Shown here in pieces: positions 60,659 to 64,000 of a DNA stretch of 64,000 bases. The position numbers and the translations under genes were made by a program. The notes below the pieces were generated by a model. It was not told where the DNA came from. It did not search any database and was given only the letters and a program-made list of their open reading frames with translations. This DNA comes from Euzebya tangerina (lineage in GTDB: Bacteria > Actinomycetota > Nitriliruptoria > Euzebyales > Euzebyaceae), in contig NZ_PPDK01000001.1 of assembly GCF_003074135.1 (NCBI RefSeq), positions 2,542,001-2,606,000 of the forward strand, written 5' to 3'. How positions within the stretch are numbered: the first letter of the stretch is position 1; each line of letters opens with the position of its first letter.

Positions 60659-61945
60659 GTGGCCCGTCTCTCCGTCATCGTCACCAGTTACAACATCGAG
60701 GCGTATCTCGAGCAGTGCTTGGAGTCCATCCTCGCGCAGACCCTCGAGGATCTGGAGATCATCGTCGTCGATGACGGATCGAGCGATGACTCGCCCGCAA
60801 TCATCCGGCGCTTCGCTGATCGCGACGATCGAGTTGTACCGCTGCTGCTCGAGGAGAACAGCGTGGGTGGTGTGGCGACGGCTGCCAACGCGGGACTCGA
60901 CATCGCCACCGCTCCCTACGTTGGCTTCGCCGACGGCGACGACGTCTACGACGTGCGGATGTTCGAGCAGCTGCTGCAGGCCGCGGAGGCCGAGGACGCG
61001 GACCTCGCCATGTGCCAGTACGTGCTCCTCGATGACAGCGACGGGTCGATTGCCCAGCCCGCAGACTCCCGCCGTTGGGATGATCTGGCCAGGGGGACCT
61101 ACGCGCTGGACGTCGACCGGAGCAAGCAGATCCTCCGCTTCATCGCCGTTCCCTGGCGCAAGATCTACCGACGGAGCCTGCTGGAAGAGAACTCGATCCG
61201 GTTCCCCGTGGGCGACTACTTCTACGAGGACAACCCCTTTCACTGGTTCAGTGTCCTCTCAGCGAACTCCATCGCCGTGGTGCCAGAGGTGCTGTGCCAG
61301 CACCGGGTCGCCCGGGTCGGTCAGACGATGGGAACCGCTGACGAGCGCCTGTTCAAGATCTTCCTCCACCACGCCACCATCTTGGAATGGCTGCAGCAAC
61401 GCGGTCTGGCCGAGGAGTACCAGACGACGTTGTTGGCCTGGGCGATGTCGCAGATGGAGTGGATCTCCAGGCGGACCCCGGAAGAACTCCACCAGCGGCT
61501 GTACGACGTCCTGCGAGCCGTCTTCGCAGCCCACGACGATGCCACGGCCGAGCACGCGTTGGTGGAGGGATCCAAGGGCGCCTACGCACGTCGTCTCACC
61601 TCGGCGCTGATGGCAGACGACTACGCGGCCTTCAAGGCCGCGCTCGGTCGTGATGATGCCAACGCGTCTCTGGTCGACAAGGCACTGCACCACGTGCGAA
61701 GTGCCGGGGTCGTCGAGACCTCACGGATCGCGGGCCGGTTTGCGTACTACCACGGGCGCCGGCGTGGGCGTCGAGTGATGAACGCTGCACGTCGGCTGCT
61801 CGCCGGGGTCCGTCGCGGCTCCAGCGCGGGAGCGGTCACCCGGGACGACCTCATGTTCGGCCTCATGATCGTCGAACAGCGGCTGGGATCCATCGAGGAG
61901 GAACTGGCTCGTCAGCGTCGAGACACCTCGGGTGAGGGCACGTGA
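60659..61945 (+). CDS. Glycosyltransferase family 2
   Basis: The 428-residue GT-A enzyme has LSVIVTSYNIEAYLEQCLES, IIVVDDGSSDDSP and the DxD-like GFADGDDVYD. The acceptor-side VPWRKIYRRSLL and YEDNPFHW are typical of the WcaA/EpsJ-like group, and it resembles the GT2 half of the fusion protein before it. The C-terminal 150 residues are helical and end in a coiled-coil-like basic region. GTG start; nine bases separate it from the fusion gene. Confidence 0.88.
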   Translation: MARLSVIVTSYNIEAYLEQCLESILAQTLEDLEIIVVDDGSSDDSPAIIRRFADRDDRVVPLLLEENSVGGVATAANAGLDIATAPYVGFADGDDVYDVRMFEQLLQAAEAEDADLAMCQYVLLDDSDGSIAQPADSRRWDDLARGTYALDVDRSKQILRFIAVPWRKIYRRSLLEENSIRFPVGDYFYEDNPFHWFSVLSANSIAVVPEVLCQHRVARVGQTMGTADERLFKIFLHHATILEWLQQRGLAEEYQTTLLAWAMSQMEWISRRTPEELHQRLYDVLRAVFAAHDDATAEHALVEGSKGAYARRLTSALMADDYAAFKAALGRDDANASLVDKALHHVRSAGVVETSRIAGRFAYYHGRRRGRRVMNAARRLLAGVRRGSSAGAVTRDDLMFGLMIVEQRLGSIEEELARQRRDTSGEGT

Positions 61946-62918
61946 GGTGGACCGCGGCAATCGGGCGACCCGCTCCCGAGCGGATGAGGTCGTCGTGAGC
62001 GCCTCGACGGAGTCGGCGCCCGCCCGACTGGAGCCAGCCGTGCCTGAGCACCTGGTGCCGTCCGCCGATCCGGTGACGGCATCGGATGACGCAGAGCTGC
62101 GCCGACTCGGTGAGCGACTGTCGTTGCGGCGCTACCTCGCCGAGGTCTGGTCGTTCAGGGAGTTCGCAGCGATCGGACCCGTGGCACAGATGCGCGCCGA
62201 GAGTTCCGAGACACGGCTCGGGACGGCATGGAATCTCATCAACCCGCTGCTGCTCGTCGCGGTGTACTACCTGATCTTCCAGGTGATCCTCGGCATCGAG
62301 GAACGGCGTGGCGTGAGCAACTACCTGCCGTTCCTCACGGTCGGCATCCTCGCCTACAACTTCCTGCGGCGCAGCACGCAGAGCGGCTCGAAGTCCATCA
62401 TCAAGGGTCGCAAGATGATGCAGTCGATCTACTTCCCTCGGGTCATCCTGCCGATGAGCGCAACGGTGACGCAACTGCTGTCCTACTTCTGGTCGATCGG
62501 TGCGATGGTCATCCTGCTGCCCATCATGGGGGTCCGCCCAAGTCGAATGCTCCTGCTGTTCCCGGTGGCCCTGATCCTGCAGCTGGTGATGAACTTCGGA
62601 CTCTCGTTCCTCGCGGCTCGGCTCACCTTTCACTTCAGGGACTTCGAGAACCTGCTCCCGTTCCTGCTGCGCGTGGGAACCTACATCTCCGGTGTGCTCA
62701 TCCCGATCAATCCCGACATCATCAGCAACGATCTGCTGCGCGGCGCACTCCGCGTGCTGCCGACATCGGCGATCGTGGACGTCGTGCGCCAGACGCTGCT
62801 CGACGACTACGCCTTCGACCCCGTTTCGTGGATCCTCGCCGGCGTCTGGTCGGTGGTGCTGATGACCGTCGGCTTCTGGTGGTTCACGCGCGCTGAGAAC
62901 GAGTACGGCCGTGTCTGA
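61932..62918 (+). CDS. ABC-2 type polysaccharide exporter, permease (Wzm/TagG-like)
   Basis: The permease (328 residues from the GTG at 61932) has six membrane helices with the ABC-2 pattern LGTAWNLINPLLLVAVYYLIF and later FLLRVGTYISGVLIP. It forms the membrane channel for the ATPase that follows. The first 60 residues are hydrophilic and poorly supported: in-frame GTGs at 61947 or 61995 are also possible, and the start given overlaps the GT2 stop by 14 bases. The stop overlaps the ATPase start. Confidence 0.9.
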   Translation: MRAREVDRGNRATRSRADEVVVSASTESAPARLEPAVPEHLVPSADPVTASDDAELRRLGERLSLRRYLAEVWSFREFAAIGPVAQMRAESSETRLGTAWNLINPLLLVAVYYLIFQVILGIEERRGVSNYLPFLTVGILAYNFLRRSTQSGSKSIIKGRKMMQSIYFPRVILPMSATVTQLLSYFWSIGAMVILLPIMGVRPSRMLLLFPVALILQLVMNFGLSFLAARLTFHFRDFENLLPFLLRVGTYISGVLIPINPDIISNDLLRGALRVLPTSAIVDVVRQTLLDDYAFDPVSWILAGVWSVVLMTVGFWWFTRAENEYGRV

Positions 62919-63801
62919 ACCCACCGCCGCCGGTCCATTGGACGTGGACGCGCACCCAGTCGGTCCCCGCGACCTCAACGGCGATGCCGATCGCAGCCAC
63001 GGTCAGCGGCCGGCCGTCTCCGTCGAGCACGTCGACGTCCGGTACCAGGTCTATGCGGAGAAGCGTCGAAGTCTGCGGCGCCTGTTGGCCGGCGACGCGC
63101 GCCAACGGCAGCAGCGCGAGATCCACGCGGTGCGAGACGTCTCATTCATGGTGCAGTCGGGCGAGGCCATCGGCGTGCTCGGTCACAACGGCTCCGGCAA
63201 GTCGACACTCCTGCGTGCGATCGGCGGGCTGATGCCCGTCTCCGGCGGCGCGGTTCGGGTCCGGTCCTTGCCCGTGCTGCTCGGGGTGAAGGCCGCGCTC
63301 GAGGGCGATCTGTCAGCCCGGGCGAACGTGATCCTCGGGGGATTGGCTCTGCAGATACCGCGCAAGGTGCTGCAGGAGAACATGGACGACATCATCGAGT
63401 TCGCTGGGGTCGAGGAGCACGCGGACATTCCGCTGCGTGCCTTCTCTTCTGGAATGAAGGCCCGCTTGCAGTTCGCGATCTCCACCGTGGTCTCACCCGA
63501 GATACTGCTCATCGACGAGGCACTCTCGGTTGGGGATGCCGAGTTCAAGGCCAAGTCGGACGACCGAATCCGCGAGATGATGGCGGACGCGAGCACGGTC
63601 TTCCTGGTGTCGCACTCGCCGAAGAACATCACCGACATCTGTAGTCGTGCCATCTGGTTGGACCAGGGTCGGCTGATCGCCGACGGTCCGGCGGAAGACG
63701 TCGTCGAGGCGTACCAGGACCACGTGGAGGAACTCCGCAGACGCCGCCGCCAGCGCAAGCGGGCCCAGCAGAACAGCGCCCGCACACCGGTGTCAGGCTG
63801 A
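62911..63801 (+). CDS. ABC-2 type polysaccharide exporter, ATPase (Wzt/TagH-like)
   Basis: The 296-residue ATPase has Walker A GHNGSGKST (91-99), an altered signature FSSGMKAR (178-185), Walker B EILLIDEAL (Glu203) and the switch His235. The FSSGM form is typical of the polysaccharide-exporter subfamily. It lacks the extra C-terminal carbohydrate-binding domain of O9a-type Wzt, so substrate recognition lies elsewhere; the last 25 residues are very Arg-rich. The GTG start overlaps the permease. Confidence 0.93.
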   Translation: MSEPTAAGPLDVDAHPVGPRDLNGDADRSHGQRPAVSVEHVDVRYQVYAEKRRSLRRLLAGDARQRQQREIHAVRDVSFMVQSGEAIGVLGHNGSGKSTLLRAIGGLMPVSGGAVRVRSLPVLLGVKAALEGDLSARANVILGGLALQIPRKVLQENMDDIIEFAGVEEHADIPLRAFSSGMKARLQFAISTVVSPEILLIDEALSVGDAEFKAKSDDRIREMMADASTVFLVSHSPKNITDICSRAIWLDQGRLIADGPAEDVVEAYQDHVEELRRRRRQRKRAQQNSARTPVSG

Positions 63802-64000
63802 GTCCACGCGCATGACCTGCGCCAGCGTCGAGCGATTGCGGTCCCATCCCAGCTCGGGACGGAGTTCCAAGCAGGCGGCGACGCACTGCGCATGCCGCTC
63901 ATCGTCTCGGGCCAGCGTTCGGACCGCGGCAGCCAGGGCCTCAGGATCATCGACCGGAACCGCCAACCCGACACCGTGGTCCCGGACCAAGTCGCGTTGT
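63793..64000 (-). CDS. Glycosyltransferase, C-terminal fragment (runs off the window edge)
   Basis: Only the last 68 residues are inside the window. The block HGVGLAVPVDDPEALAAAVRTLA is the C-terminal donor-domain end of GT-B (GT1/GT4) glycosyltransferases. It faces the ABC exporter gene and its coding end overlaps the exporter gene by nine bases. The start lies beyond 64000. Confidence 0.65.
   Translation of the reverse strand, partial: QRDLVRDHGVGLAVPVDDPEALAAAVRTLARDDERHAQCVAACLELRPELGWDRNRSTLAQVMRVDSA

Overview
This window is a stretch of a high-GC, gene-dense actinobacterial chromosome. The evidence is an uninterrupted thrS / PI-phosphate synthase / PatA / PimA / pdxS / pdxT / yebC / ruvCAB / yajC / secDF / apt / rel / aspS gene order, which is the order long known from Mycobacterium, together with many GTG/TTG starts and TANNNT boxes directly upstream of start codons that lack a Shine-Dalgarno sequence. 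Secreted proteins with cell-wall-binding repeat 2 (CWB2) domains and several lineage-specific insertions point away from Mycobacteriales. A deep-branching actinobacterium such as a Nitriliruptoria/Euzebya relative is my guess, not a proof. I see no transposase, prophage or CRISPR array.

Layout. 1-4.3 kb: edge of a molybdopterin oxidoreductase, an IlvG-like ThDP enzyme and an AtuA (DUF1446) pair. 4.3-9.7 kb: tenA and a lipoprotein on the minus strand, then the phoH-ybeY-CBS/CorC-cdd operon and an orphan zinc-finger anti-sigma-like gene. 9.7-12.8 kb: tRNA-Val(CAC), rpe, a methyltransferase broken by a one-base frameshift, a thiolase and a DUF2007 protein. 12.8-19.5 kb: a minus-strand block of exported proteins, made of a large FN3-containing putative metallopeptidase, two lipoproteins created by a 440-bp tandem duplication, and a gamma-glutamyltransferase fused to three CWB2 repeats.

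19.7-27.2 kb: thrS and a phosphatidylinositol-mannoside locus (PIP synthase, PatA, PimA) interrupted by a Gln/Gly-rich membrane protein and an aldehyde dehydrogenase. 27.2-31.3 kb: a DUF3048 lipoprotein, PLP synthase (pdxS, pdxT) and yebC. 31.4-33.8 kb: ruvC-ruvA-ruvB, with tiny Arg-rich ORFs fitted between the three genes by four-base overlaps and closed by a long terminator hairpin. 34-42.5 kb: yajC with a poly-Asp tail, an HD hydrolase, secD-secF, apt, the bifunctional (p)ppGpp enzyme, an MBL hydrolase and a DUF5684 protein. 42.5-46.6 kb: a PAS-GGDEF-EAL protein and aspS.

46.6-64 kb is the most specialised part. A secreted protein consisting only of CWB2 repeats, with a roughly 160-nt structured leader, sits directly before a surface-polysaccharide cluster. 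That cluster holds an O-antigen ligase/polymerase-like protein, a WecA/MraY-type initiating transferase, GT4, GT2 and GT-C glycosyltransferases, a nucleotide-sugar epimerase, UDP-galactopyranose mutase, a sulfotransferase, a sulfotransferase-GT2 fusion and a Wzm/Wzt-type ABC exporter. The simplest reading is a galactofuranose-containing, possibly sulfated, undecaprenyl-linked glycan exported by ABC transport. The CWB2 proteins could be anchored to this glycan or to another wall polymer.
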